A DNA stretch of 64,000 bases from Aliisedimentitalea scapharcae (lineage in GTDB: Bacteria > Pseudomonadota > Alphaproteobacteria > Rhodobacterales > Rhodobacteraceae): assembly GCF_045277565.1 (NCBI RefSeq), contig NZ_CP123584.1:310001-374000 (forward strand). Reading direction: 5' to 3'. The notes under the pieces are model-generated. The model saw only the letters and a list, made by a program, of their open reading frames with translations, did no database searches and had not been told where the DNA came from. A program made the position numbers and the translations under genes. Positions 33,861 to 46,850 of the stretch are shown here, in pieces (positions within the stretch are counted from its first letter, which is position 1; each line of letters opens with the position of its first letter).

Positions 33861-35300
33861 ATGGCAAAGCAGCCAATGCTCAAATTTGTGCAGATCGACC
33901 GCGACATGCCGCAAAAGCGTGCAGCGACTCTCCGCAAAAATGACTTCGATGAGATTTATGCAGAGTACGCCGCCGCCAAGGCCGAGGAACAGGCCAGCCG
34001 GTGCAGCCAATGTGGCGTGCCCTATTGCCAGTCGCATTGCCCGCTGCACAACAATATCCCAGACTGGCTGCGTCTGACCGCCACCGGGCGGATGGAAGAG
34101 GCCTATGCCACCAGCCAGGCCACCAATACCTTTCCCGAGATCTGTGGTCGTATCTGTCCGCAGGACCGCCTGTGTGAAGGCAACTGCGTGATCGAGCAAT
34201 CCGGCCACGGCACTGTCACCATTGGTGCGGTCGAAAAATATATCACCGATACGGCGTGGGATCAGGGGTGGGTCAAACCCATCGTTCCCGCAGCAGAGCG
34301 CACTGAAAGCGTTGGCATCATCGGGGCCGGTCCCGGTGGGTTGGCAGCAGCGGATATGCTGCGCCGCGCCGGTATTCAGGTGACGGTCTATGACCGGTCC
34401 GACCGTGCCGGCGGGTTGCTGATGTACGGCATCCCCGGCTTTAAATTGGAAAAGGACGTGGTGCAGCGGCGCAATGATCTGTTGGCCGCAGGCGGGGTCA
34501 CATTCGAGCTGAATTGTGACATTGGCGACGACGTCACATTTGATGCTGTGCGGGCCAAACATGACGCCATCATCATTGCTACCGGTGTCTATAAATCCCG
34601 CGACCTGTCGATGCCGGGCAGCGGGGCCAAAGGCATTGAAAAGGCGATTGATTTCCTGACCGCGTCCAACCGCAAAAGCTTTGGCGATGCGGTCAAGGAG
34701 TTCGATTCCGGGCGGTTGAATGCCGAGGGCAAAAAGGTCGTCGTCATCGGTGGTGGCGACACGGCCATGGATTGTGTGCGGACCTCCGTGCGTCAGGGCG
34801 CGACTTCGGTCAAATGCCTGTATCGTCGTGACCGGGCCAACATGCCGGGATCACAGCGCGAAACCCAGAACGCCGAAGAAGAAGGCGTGGTGTTCGAATG
34901 GCTGAGCGCGCCCAAGGGATTCACCGACGCCAAGGGCAAGGTCACCGGGGTGATGGTGCAGAAAATGCGTCTGGGCCAGCCCGATGCCACCGGCCGTCAG
35001 GCCCCGGAGGTGATCGAAGGCGCGGATTATGTCGAAGAGGCCGATTTGGTGATCAAGGCACTGGGATTCGAGCCCGAAGACCTGCCGACATTGTGGGATC
35101 AGCCCGAGTTGCCGGTGACCCGCTGGGGCACCATCAAGGCGGCGTTCCAGACCGGGGAAACCGACATGGACGGGGTCTATGCGGTGGGTGACATCGTACG
35201 TGGTGCGTCGTTGGTGGTCTGGGCGATCAAGGACGGGCGCGACTGTGCCGACGCGATCATTGCGCGTTTGAATGCCAAGGCTGCAGTTGCAGCAGAATGA
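33861..35300 (+). CDS. gltD: Glutamate synthase (NADPH) small subunit GltD
   Basis: Electron-input subunit of GOGAT: oxidises NADPH and passes electrons to GltB. The 479-residue protein has N-terminal Fe-S cysteines (CSQCGVPYCQSHCPLHNNIPDW and CGRICPQDRLCEGNC). A FAD-binding GAGPGGLAAADMLRRAG lies near residue 155, and the NADPH-binding VVIGGGDTAMDC near residue 295. The C-terminal GVYAVGDIVRGASLVVWAI is the FAD-proximal motif. It lies upstream of gltB but is separated from it by two small GFA genes. Confidence 0.96.
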   Translation: MAKQPMLKFVQIDRDMPQKRAATLRKNDFDEIYAEYAAAKAEEQASRCSQCGVPYCQSHCPLHNNIPDWLRLTATGRMEEAYATSQATNTFPEICGRICPQDRLCEGNCVIEQSGHGTVTIGAVEKYITDTAWDQGWVKPIVPAAERTESVGIIGAGPGGLAAADMLRRAGIQVTVYDRSDRAGGLLMYGIPGFKLEKDVVQRRNDLLAAGGVTFELNCDIGDDVTFDAVRAKHDAIIIATGVYKSRDLSMPGSGAKGIEKAIDFLTASNRKSFGDAVKEFDSGRLNAEGKKVVVIGGGDTAMDCVRTSVRQGATSVKCLYRRDRANMPGSQRETQNAEEEGVVFEWLSAPKGFTDAKGKVTGVMVQKMRLGQPDATGRQAPEVIEGADYVEEADLVIKALGFEPEDLPTLWDQPELPVTRWGTIKAAFQTGETDMDGVYAVGDIVRGASLVVWAIKDGRDCADAIIARLNAKAAVAAE

Positions 35301-35321
35301 CCTGGTAACCGGGGGGTGACA

Positions 35322-35343
35322 TGCGTGCACCTTGCGTGCACCA
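35322..35343. repeat. Tandem 11-bp repeat in the gltD-gfa spacer
   Basis: Two adjacent copies of TGCGTGCACC(T/A), each containing the palindrome GTGCAC. They lie between the elements GGGGTGAC (about 35313) and GTCACCC (about 35391), which could pair over about 70 bases. The function is unknown; an operator is possible. Confidence 0.55.
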
Positions 35344-35429
35344 CCCGTACACCGCCGCAACGCAGAAGAAATGCTGCAACACAGCCAAAAGGTCACCCGG
35401 TGTGACCCATCGCCAAGGGGACAGATGTC

Positions 35430-35867
35430 ATGACTGAATTGAGAGGCCAATGTTTGTGTGGTGCGGTCACGGTCACTGCGACCCCGGACCGGTCTGCGCT
35501 GGCCGCCTGTCATTGTGAAATGTGCCAACGCTGGGGCAGCGGCCCATTCCTGAGCTTTCAGGCGGCGCAGGGCTATGCGGCGCTGGGCCCGGTGAAAACC
35601 TATCAGTCGTCCAGTTGGGCAGAGCGGGCGTTTTGTGGCCAATGCGGATCGTCGCTGTGGTACCGGATGACGGGCCCCGGATCGCATCAGGGCCAGACCC
35701 AGATGTCGGCTGGTCTGTTTGAAGATGCCGCTGGTGCCCGGCTCAAGCTGGAAATCTATGTGGACAAGAAGCCGGACGGCTATGGGTTTGACGGCAATTG
35801 CCGCAAGATGACCGAGGCGGATGTGATTGATGCCTTTGCGCCTGCACCGGTCGAGGGGTCGACATGA
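35430..35867 (+). CDS. GFA-family (Gfa/CENP-V fold) zinc protein 1
   Basis: A 145-residue protein of the family named after glutathione-dependent formaldehyde-activating enzyme. Zinc ligands are visible: GQCLCGAV, ACHCEMCQRWG and FCGQCGSSLWYR. The family reaction is doubtful for most members and I do not assign it here. Its stop overlaps the start of the next gene by 4 bases. It is inserted between gltD and gltB on the same strand, and its product is clearly related to that of the next gene. Confidence 0.87.
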   Translation: MTELRGQCLCGAVTVTATPDRSALAACHCEMCQRWGSGPFLSFQAAQGYAALGPVKTYQSSSWAERAFCGQCGSSLWYRMTGPGSHQGQTQMSAGLFEDAAGARLKLEIYVDKKPDGYGFDGNCRKMTEADVIDAFAPAPVEGST

Positions 35868-36321
35868 GCCAGACCAGAACCGGACATTGCATGTGCGGTC
35901 GCGTCCGTTTTGTCGCGCGCAATGTGCCCCAGGTATTCGGGGCCTGTCATTGCGACATGTGCAAACGCTGGTCCGGGAACATGTTCAACGGGGTGTCGGT
36001 TGTGTCCGGCGATCTGGATTTGACCGGTCAGGACCATATCAGACGCGTCCAGACGTCCGAGTGGGCCGAACGCGCCAATTGCGAGAGCTGCGGATCGCCG
36101 CTGTGGTACCGGGTGACGGAACCGGAGTTCGAGCCCAAGACCCATAACATGGCCCTGGGCCTGTTCGACGACACCAGCGGCATGACGCTGGGACATGAAT
36201 TTTTTGTGGATCGCAAAACATCGGCCAACGATCTGCCCAAAGACCGGAAACAGTTTACCGAAGCGGAAACCCTGGCGCTGTTCGCGCCCGAGGACGCATC
36301 GCACGACCAAGGAGACAAGCA

Positions 36322-36325
<4 letters not shown>
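35864..36325 (+). CDS. GFA-family zinc protein 2
   Basis: A 153-residue paralogue of the preceding gene, with zinc ligands in GHCMCGRVRF, ACHCDMCKRWSG and NCESCGSPLWYR. It overlaps both neighbours by 4 bases (gfa1 stop and gltB start), so translation of gltB is probably coupled to it. That makes it likely to be co-expressed with glutamate synthase. The acidic C-terminus has no recognisable motif. Confidence 0.87.
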
Positions 36326-40854
<4,529 letters not shown>

Positions 40855-40872
40855 TCGGGATTGCCTCTGCGG

Positions 40873-40906
40873 AAAACCCCGTCGGCCTGTGGTCGGCGGG
40901 GTTTTT
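40873..40906 (+). terminator. Rho-independent terminator of the glt operon
   Basis: AAAACCCCG (40873-40881) pairs with CGGGGTTTT (40897-40905), with further pairing inside (CGGCC/GGTCG), then a T run. It begins 18 bases after the gltB stop. Confidence 0.93.
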
Positions 40907-41008
40907 CGTTTGACGACAGAGGGTTGCGAGAAAATTTCCAGACTCTTCGGAAAATATGTTCAGATGAAACCCTGAGACGAATGTCGATTTGAACCGGGGA
41001 GATTTGCG

Positions 41009-41386
41009 ATGAAGATGAAGACTGCGACCCGAATTCTGTCCGTTGTGGCGGCAACATTGGGATTGGCCGGGACCGCGACAGCGGGAAGTTGCGGATATGA
41101 CTATTGTTGGGGCGCTGTGGCTGTGGGGCCCAATGGGGCCTATGGGTTTGCCCATTCCTGGGGATCGGAACAAGAGGCCCATGATGTCGCCAATTCCGGG
41201 TGCGAATGGGACTGTACGATCACCCGCACATTCTACAACGCCTGCGCGGCGATTGCGGTGGCGGACAATGGCGGCTGGGGATGGGCGTATGAGTCGAGCC
41301 GGGAATTGGCCGAAAGCAGCGCCATGAGCTATTGCATGGACAACGGATATAATTGCCGGGTCCGCGTCTGGAGCTGTTCAAAATAG
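41009..41386 (+). CDS. Small secreted DUF4189-type protein
   Basis: A 125-residue exported protein. A signal peptide runs to about residue 25 (VVAATLGLAGTATAG). The mature part is Cys-, Gly- and Trp-rich: YDYCWGAVAVGPNG, FAHSWGSEQEA, CAAIAVADNGGWGWAYESS and CRVRVWSCSK. This matches the DUF4189 pattern of two related half-repeats with disulfides. The function is unknown. GGGGAG precedes the ATG; an alternative start lies 2 codons in. It is monocistronic between the glt terminator and mtgA. Confidence 0.8.
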   Translation: MKMKTATRILSVVAATLGLAGTATAGSCGYDYCWGAVAVGPNGAYGFAHSWGSEQEAHDVANSGCEWDCTITRTFYNACAAIAVADNGGWGWAYESSRELAESSAMSYCMDNGYNCRVRVWSCSK

Positions 41387-41463
41387 CCCTCCAAGGCAGG
41401 GTTTGTTGACCGGTCCCAAATCCCTGTCTTTTTCGATGGCCCCGAGTGGCCTATAGAGTGGCT

Positions 41464-42201
41464 ATGGCGAAGGCAGTACAGAAAAAGACCCGACCGGCAA
41501 AAAGGGCCAAGACGGAGCGCAAACCGTTCCGGCCGATCCGCTGGGTCGGGCGTGTGGCTCTCAGGGTGATTTCGGTTTTTGTGGCGGTCGTGACGCTGAT
41601 GATTTTCCTGTTTGCCTTTGTTGATCCGCCGATCACCCATACAATGTGGTCCGAACGGAGCCGATTGGGCGAATTGGACCGCGAATGGGTGGCGATGGAC
41701 GATATCGCGCCTGTGATGGCCCGGTCGGTTGTTGCCGCCGAAGATGCCCGGTTCTGTCAGCATTGGGGATTTGACGTGCAGGCCATTCGCGCCGCCATTG
41801 CCGGGGGCGGATCGCGGGGCGCGTCGACGATCACACAGCAAGTCGTCAAGAACGTGTTTCTGTGGCAGGGGCGCAGTTGGATCCGCAAGGCGTTGGAAAC
41901 CCTGATCACCCCGGCCGTCGAGGCGGTGTGGTCGAAACGGCGTATTCTGGAGGTCTATTTGAATGTGGCCGAGATGGGCGAAGGCATCTTTGGGGTCAAA
42001 GCCGCAGCCCAGGCCAATTTTGGCGTTGGTCCGGATCAGTTGAGCCCCCGTCAGGCGGCGTTGATTGCCGCTGTTTTGCCCGCACCACGGGTGCGATCGC
42101 CAAAACAACCCACCTCAAATATCAAACGCAAGGCGTCCCGGATCATGGATGGGGCGGCCACCATCCGCGCAGATGGGCGATCCGACTGTTTCGAGGATTG
42201 A
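41464..42201 (+). CDS. mtgA: Monofunctional peptidoglycan glycosyltransferase MtgA
   Basis: Polymerises lipid II into glycan strands at the periplasmic face. The 245-residue protein has a basic N-terminus, one transmembrane helix (about 31-53) and a GT51 domain. The catalytic Glu93 is in VVAAEDARFCQHWG, the second motif is RGASTITQQVVKN (118-130), and EVYLNVAEMGEGIFG follows. The start is uncertain: ATG 41464 is taken, with upstream in-frame GTG codons at 41446 and 41458 and no strong ribosome binding site. Confidence 0.93.
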   Translation: MAKAVQKKTRPAKRAKTERKPFRPIRWVGRVALRVISVFVAVVTLMIFLFAFVDPPITHTMWSERSRLGELDREWVAMDDIAPVMARSVVAAEDARFCQHWGFDVQAIRAAIAGGGSRGASTITQQVVKNVFLWQGRSWIRKALETLITPAVEAVWSKRRILEVYLNVAEMGEGIFGVKAAAQANFGVGPDQLSPRQAALIAAVLPAPRVRSPKQPTSNIKRKASRIMDGAATIRADGRSDCFED

Positions 42202-42259
42202 AAAACCTGACGTGGCAGGGCATTCCTGCACAACACCCTTTTTGAATTTCTGGACGCAC

Positions 42260-42925
42260 ATGGCCCGCCTTTATCACGTTCCGCTTTCCCCGTTTTGTCG
42301 CAAGGTCCGTTTGGTTCTTGCGGAAAAGAAGATCGAAGTCGAATTGGTGGAAGAGCGGTATTGGGAAAAGGACCCGGATTTTCTGCGCCGCAACCCGGCG
42401 GCCAAGGTCCCGGTGGTGCGTTTGGACGGCAAGATGATGGCCGAAAGCGCGGCGATCTGCGAATATCTGGAAGAAACCCGCCCGGATCCGGCCTTGATGC
42501 CTTCCGATCCCGAAGGGCGTTTTGAAGTGCGCCGGTTGGTGAGCTGGTTTGATGACAAGTTCCACAATGAAGTGACGTCAAAATTGTTGTACGAGCGGGT
42601 CAACAAGAAGGTAACCGGCGAAGGATACCCGGACAGCCGCAATGTGAAATCCGGGGCGAAGGCGGTCAAATACCATCTGGATTACATGGCGTGGTTGCTG
42701 GATCATCGGCGTTGGCTGGCCGGGGATCAGATGACGTTGGCCGATTTTGCCGCCGCGGCGCATCTGTCGTCGCTGGATTATATTTCGGATGTGGATTGGA
42801 ACCGGTCCGAAGTGGTCAAGGATTGGTATGCCAAGATCAAGTCGCGCCCGGCGTTTCGGTCGATCCTGGCCGATCAGGTGCCGGGGTTTCGCCCGCCCGC
42901 CCATTACACCGACCTGGATTTCTGA
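42260..42925 (+). CDS. Glutathione S-transferase-like protein (possible FzlA)
   Basis: A 221-residue GST-fold protein. The thioredoxin-like N-terminal domain (MARLYHVPLSPFCRKVRLVL, AKVPVVRLDG, AESAAICEYLEE) keeps the P in KVPVV and the ES dipeptide used for glutathione binding in classical GSTs. A helical C-terminal domain follows (LAGDQMTLADFAAAAHLSSLDY). Alphaproteobacteria carry a GST-like FtsZ-binding division protein, FzlA; its neighbour mtgA makes that possible, but I cannot confirm it by reading. It lies 59 bases after mtgA on the same strand. Confidence 0.85.
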   Translation: MARLYHVPLSPFCRKVRLVLAEKKIEVELVEERYWEKDPDFLRRNPAAKVPVVRLDGKMMAESAAICEYLEETRPDPALMPSDPEGRFEVRRLVSWFDDKFHNEVTSKLLYERVNKKVTGEGYPDSRNVKSGAKAVKYHLDYMAWLLDHRRWLAGDQMTLADFAAAAHLSSLDYISDVDWNRSEVVKDWYAKIKSRPAFRSILADQVPGFRPPAHYTDLDF

Positions 42926-42936
42926 TAGGGGTTCGG

Positions 42937-43015
42937 GGATGGGGGCGCTGCCCCCCGCCCTGGAATTCGGTGAATTCCAAGGCTCCCCCCGAGGTATTTG
43001 GGACCAGAAAGAAGC
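42937..43015 (+). repeat. Dispersed intergenic hairpin repeat, copy B
   Basis: GGGGGCGCTGCCCCCC, then a palindrome around GGAATTCGGTGAATTCC, then CCCCCCGAGGTATTTGGGACCAGAAAGAAGC running directly into the queG ATG. It has the same element order and terminal box as copies A and C. Confidence 0.8.
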
Positions 43016-44044
43016 ATGAGCGCCGAGCTGAAAGAAAAACTGGTGGCGCGGGCCCTGGAAGAGGGGTTCGTGGCGGCGCGGATTTGTCGCCCCTGGGATG
43101 TGCCGCAGGTGCCCGACCGGTTGCAGGCCTATGTCGATGCCGGGTGGCATGGGCAGATGGGGTGGATGGCAGAGCGCATGCAGTGGCGCGGCAACCCGGC
43201 GGCATTGTGGCCCGAGGCACGATCCGTGATCATGTTGGCCGAGAGTTACACCCCCGAGGAAGATCCGATGGCCGTTGTGGGCTGTCCGGATCGCGGTGCG
43301 GTGTCGGTCTATGCACGGGCCAAGGATTACCATGATCTGGTCAAGAAGCGGCTGAAGCGGCTGGCGCGGTGGCTGATCGCCGAGGGCGGTGGCGAGGTCA
43401 AGGTGTTTGTCGATACCGCACCTGTGCCAGAAAAGGCATTGGGTCAGGCGGCCGGGTTGGGATGGCAGGGCAAACACACCAATCTGGTCAGTCGGGATTG
43501 GGGCAATTGGGCCTTTTTAGGGTCTGTTTTTACCACATTGGAGTTGCCGGAGGACACGGCCGAGCCGGACCGCTGTGGGTCGTGCCGGTCCTGTCTGGAC
43601 GTCTGTCCGACCGATGCCTTTGTCGCCCCCTATCAGTTGGATGCGCGCCGGTGCATTTCCTATCTGACCATCGAGCACAAGGGGCCGGTGGCGGAAGATC
43701 TGAGGGCGCGGCTGGGCAATCGGATCTATGGCTGTGACGATTGTCTGGCAGCCTGTCCGTGGAACAAGTTCGCAGTGGCGGCCAGCGATCTGCGGTATGC
43801 GGCGCGCGCGGAATTGAAAGCGCCAAAGCTGGCCGAGTTGGCGGAGTTGGATGACGCTGCATTTCGCGCGTTTTTTTCCGGCTCGCCGATCAAGCGGGTC
43901 GGGCGCGACCGGTTTGTGCGCAATGTGTTGTATGCCATCGGCAATTCCGGTCAGGCAGAGTTGCGGTCGGTGGCACAGGGGTTGTGTGACGATCCCGATC
44001 CGACAGTGGCCGATGCGGCCCGTTGGGCGGTGGCGCGTCTGTAG
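43016..44044 (+). CDS. queG: Epoxyqueuosine reductase QueG
   Basis: Cobalamin- and Fe-S-dependent enzyme for the last step of queuosine tRNA modification. The 342-residue protein has the cobalamin-domain segments YARAKDYHDLVKKRLKRL and GQAAGLGWQGKHTNLVSRDWG. Two 4Fe-4S motifs follow: CGSCRSCLDVCPTDAF and CDDCLAACPWNKF. The C-terminal HEAT-like helices are short. The start MSAELKEK is preceded by AGAAAGAAG, which belongs to the dispersed repeat; an ATG 6 codons earlier would lie inside the repeat. No other que gene is adjacent. Confidence 0.94.
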   Translation: MSAELKEKLVARALEEGFVAARICRPWDVPQVPDRLQAYVDAGWHGQMGWMAERMQWRGNPAALWPEARSVIMLAESYTPEEDPMAVVGCPDRGAVSVYARAKDYHDLVKKRLKRLARWLIAEGGGEVKVFVDTAPVPEKALGQAAGLGWQGKHTNLVSRDWGNWAFLGSVFTTLELPEDTAEPDRCGSCRSCLDVCPTDAFVAPYQLDARRCISYLTIEHKGPVAEDLRARLGNRIYGCDDCLAACPWNKFAVAASDLRYAARAELKAPKLAELAELDDAAFRAFFSGSPIKRVGRDRFVRNVLYAIGNSGQAELRSVAQGLCDDPDPTVADAARWAVARL

Positions 44045-44048
44045 AGCG

Positions 44049-44144
44049 TTGCCGATTTCACGCGGTACCTCTTGACGCTGCCTGAAATCAGAGATTTCAA
44101 CGCGGCAAGAGATGGAGAGCGTTTCAGTTTAAAAATCGAAACGC
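44049..44144 (+). other. Cluster of short hairpins upstream of the hydantoinase gene
   Basis: TTGCCG (44049-44054) can pair with CGGCAA (44103-44108), enclosing a tight hairpin GAAATC-AGA-GATTTC (44084-44098). GCGTTTC (44119-44125) then pairs with GAAACGC (44138-44144). It lies in the 179-base gap before 44224. It may end queG transcription or be a structured leader or a repeat. Confidence 0.45.
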
Positions 44145-44223
44145 GTGAGATGACGCAAACAGGCGGGACGTGTCGCGAAACCTTGGTAGACCGTTCCAGC
44201 GAACAGTCAGGGAGGAACGCGGC

Positions 44224-46230
44224 ATGGCGCTGGCGTTGGGGGTCGATACAGGTGGAACCTATACGGATGCGGTGTTGATCCGTGACGAGCGCGAGGTGAT
44301 TGCCTCGGCCAAGTCGCTGACCACACGACAGGATCTGGCCATTGGTATTGGCGGCGCGATCCGGGCGGTTTTGGCCGACAGTGGCGTGGCCGCTGCGGAT
44401 GTGGGGATGGCGGCGTTGTCCACGACTTTGGCCACCAATGCGTTGGTCGAAGGGCAGGGCGGGCGCGTGGCGTTGATCTATATCGGGTTTCGGGCCGAAG
44501 ATCTGGAGCGGCACGGGTTGGCCGAGGCGCTGAAGGGCGATCCGGCATTGGTCATGGCGGGGGGGCACACCCATGCTGGAGGCGAGGCGGCGGCGCTGGA
44601 TGTCGAGGCGTTGAACGCATTTCTGGAGAGCGAGGCCAAGGGGGTGACCGGATTTGCGGTTGCCGGTGTCTTTGCCACCCGCAACCCGGGACATGAATTG
44701 GAAGTGGCGCGGATCATCGGTGAGACCACCGGACGGCCCGTAACCTGTTCGCACCAGTTGTCGGCCAAATTGAACGGACCCAAGCGCGCGGTCACGGCGG
44801 TGTTGAATGCGCGGTTGATCGGGATGATCGACCGGTTGATTGGGCGGGCGCAGGAGACATTGGTGGATCTGGGCATTCAGGCGCCGATGATGGTGGTGCG
44901 CGGAGACGGGGCGTTGATGTCGGGCGAACAGGCCCGCGAGCGGCCGATCGAGACGATTCTGTCCGGGCCTGCGGCGTCGATTGTCGGGGCGCGCTGGATG
45001 ACCGGGGTCGAGGATGCGTTGGTGTCCGACATTGGCGGGACAACGACGGATGTGGCGTTGTTGAGCGGCGGAAAGCCAGCGATTGATCCGGCCGGTGCCC
45101 GGGTTGGCGGGTTTCGCACCATGGTGGAAGCGGTTGCCATGCGCACCAGCGGGCTGGGCGGTGACAGCCAGGTCCATATGAACACCTCCGGGTTGGCCGG
45201 GGGGCTGTTCCTGGGGCCGCGCCGCGTTTTGCCCGCGTCGCTGATTGCCATGGAGGCCCCGGAGCTGGTGCACGACACATTGGATGCGCAGCTGCGATCG
45301 TCCACGGCCGGGGAATATGACGGGCGGTTTGTGCGGGCGGTTCCGAACATGCCGGTGGTTGGCCTGTCGGGGCGCGAAGAGGTGGTGCTGGAGCGGATCG
45401 GGGACCGGGTGCTGCCGATGGGGGATGTGCTGAGGACCCGGATGGAGCAGGGCGCGCTGAACCGGTTGGTCGATCGTGGCGTGGTGCAGGTGTCGGGGAT
45501 TACCCCATCGGATGCCAGCCACGTATTGGGCCGGGTCGACGCCTGGGACCGGGATGCGGCGGACAAGGCGCTGACCCTGTTTGCGCGACGCCGGATCGGG
45601 TCCGGCGACATGGCCGCGACCGGGTCACAGCAGTTGGCTCAGATGATCATTGACCAGCTGACCGAGCAGACGGCGCTGACCCTGTTGGAAGCGGCCTTTG
45701 CCGAGGAAGCGGATGGATTTGGCATTCCCGGTGATCAACTGGCGCGTCACGTGCTGATGCAGCGGGGGTTGGACAAACACCGGGGGCTGATCGCGCTGGA
45801 TGCATCGGTGAACGTGGATGTGGTTGGTTTGGGCGCATCGGCACCCAGCTATTACCCGGCAGTGGGCGACCGGCTGCATTGTCGGATGATCCTGCCACCG
45901 CACGCCGGTGTGGCCAATGCGATCGGAGCTGTTGTGGGCCGTGTATCGGTGCGGCGCAGCGGCACGGTCACCAGCCCGTCGGAGGGACGGTACCGGGTGC
46001 ATCTGGACACCGGACCGGAGGATTTCGAGGCGTCCGATGCGGCGTTGGAGATGCTGGAGCGTGCTTTGACACAGGACGCGCGGTCGGCGGCTGAAGAGGC
46101 CGGGGCCCAGGATATCAACATCCATGTGGAGCGGGACCTGAGGACTGCTTTGGTGGAGGCCAAGCAGGTGTTTGTCGAAGGCATGTTGACGGTTGAGGCC
46201 AGCGGCCGGCCGCGGGTGGCCGTGGGGTGA
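44224..46230 (+). CDS. Hydantoinase/oxoprolinase family protein (HyuA-like)
   Basis: A 668-residue member of the ATP-dependent hydantoinase/5-oxoprolinase group with an actin-like ATPase fold: LGVDTGGTYTDAVLI at the start, LSTTLATNALVEGQGG, and DIGGTTTDVALLSGGKP (second phosphate loop). The family hydrolyses cyclic amides such as N-methylhydantoin or 5-oxoproline, usually with a HyuB partner; no HyuB gene is adjacent, so the substrate is open. GGGAGGAA supports the ATG at 44224; a longer frame to 44170 has no support. Confidence 0.86.
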   Translation: MALALGVDTGGTYTDAVLIRDEREVIASAKSLTTRQDLAIGIGGAIRAVLADSGVAAADVGMAALSTTLATNALVEGQGGRVALIYIGFRAEDLERHGLAEALKGDPALVMAGGHTHAGGEAAALDVEALNAFLESEAKGVTGFAVAGVFATRNPGHELEVARIIGETTGRPVTCSHQLSAKLNGPKRAVTAVLNARLIGMIDRLIGRAQETLVDLGIQAPMMVVRGDGALMSGEQARERPIETILSGPAASIVGARWMTGVEDALVSDIGGTTTDVALLSGGKPAIDPAGARVGGFRTMVEAVAMRTSGLGGDSQVHMNTSGLAGGLFLGPRRVLPASLIAMEAPELVHDTLDAQLRSSTAGEYDGRFVRAVPNMPVVGLSGREEVVLERIGDRVLPMGDVLRTRMEQGALNRLVDRGVVQVSGITPSDASHVLGRVDAWDRDAADKALTLFARRRIGSGDMAATGSQQLAQMIIDQLTEQTALTLLEAAFAEEADGFGIPGDQLARHVLMQRGLDKHRGLIALDASVNVDVVGLGASAPSYYPAVGDRLHCRMILPPHAGVANAIGAVVGRVSVRRSGTVTSPSEGRYRVHLDTGPEDFEASDAALEMLERALTQDARSAAEEAGAQDINIHVERDLRTALVEAKQVFVEGMLTVEASGRPRVAVG

Positions 46231-46270
46231 GCCCAGCGTGAGGGGCTGGATGTGGTGAACCGGAAACGGC

Positions 46271-46345
46271 GGGCTCCCGCCCGGTCTTATTGCATCAAAA
46301 TGCAATGCGCCCCGTTGGGCGTGGCAGCGCGGCACGCCGCGCTGC
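46271..46345. terminator. Hairpin cluster between convergent genes
   Basis: Consecutive hairpins: GGCGGG/CCCGCC (about 46268-46281), ATTGCAT-CAAA-ATGCAAT (46289-46306), a short GCCC/GGGC, and a 10-bp perfect GCAGCGCGGC/GCCGCGCTGC with a 2-base loop (46324-46345). They separate the convergent hydantoinase and VOC genes, so a two-way termination zone is likely, though T runs are poor. Confidence 0.55.
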
Positions 46346-46356
46346 GGGCAGGCGGG

Positions 46357-46779
46357 TCAGTCTTTTGGGCGGCTTGGCACCCAGGCATATCCGTTGGCAC
46401 ATAGAATATAGGCTTCGCGCAGGCCGTGGGGTTTGTCGGAGGGCGGTTGCAGCACCATGGCCCCGAACGCCGTGGCCCGTTGCACGGCGTCATCCGGGTC
46501 GGTGTCATACAGACGGATTTCCAACCCGGCCCCGCGTGGCGGGTTTTCCGGCAGCAGGTTCAACAGCGGGTTGGCGTGATAGGTGCCATCCGCGTGCAGC
46601 TGAAACACCTGGTCGCCATAGGTGACGATGGCGAAATCTGCTGTGACCTGATGGCCCGTCATATCAAAAACAGTCTCTAAAAAGGCGATTTCGCCGGGAA
46701 CATCCTGCACCAGCAGGTTTATTCCGATCCCTTTGAGGCCACGCCCAAAGCTGTCTGCATCTATTGTGTCATACTCCAT
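46357..46779 (-). CDS. VOC (glyoxalase/dioxygenase superfamily) protein
   Basis: A 140-residue single-domain vicinal-oxygen-chelate fold protein: GIGINLLVQDVPGEIAFLETVFDM is the first beta-alpha-beta unit, with FAIVTYGDQVFQLHAD, LEIRLYDTDPDDAVQRATAFGA and the closing LREAYILCANGYAWV. Possible metal ligands (H43, H62, E109) are not in a pattern I can assign to a known enzyme. It stands alone and convergent to the hydantoinase gene. The upstream region is shared with the divergent ade-amn operon. Confidence 0.78.
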   Translation of the reverse strand: MEYDTIDADSFGRGLKGIGINLLVQDVPGEIAFLETVFDMTGHQVTADFAIVTYGDQVFQLHADGTYHANPLLNLLPENPPRGAGLEIRLYDTDPDDAVQRATAFGAMVLQPPSDKPHGLREAYILCANGYAWVPSRPKD

Positions 46780-46850
46780 GCGCCAAGGTTCGCCGGTGCG
46801 GGCAGTTCAGGCAAGCGGAGAATTGCGATTGGCCCCGGATTTGACGCCCG

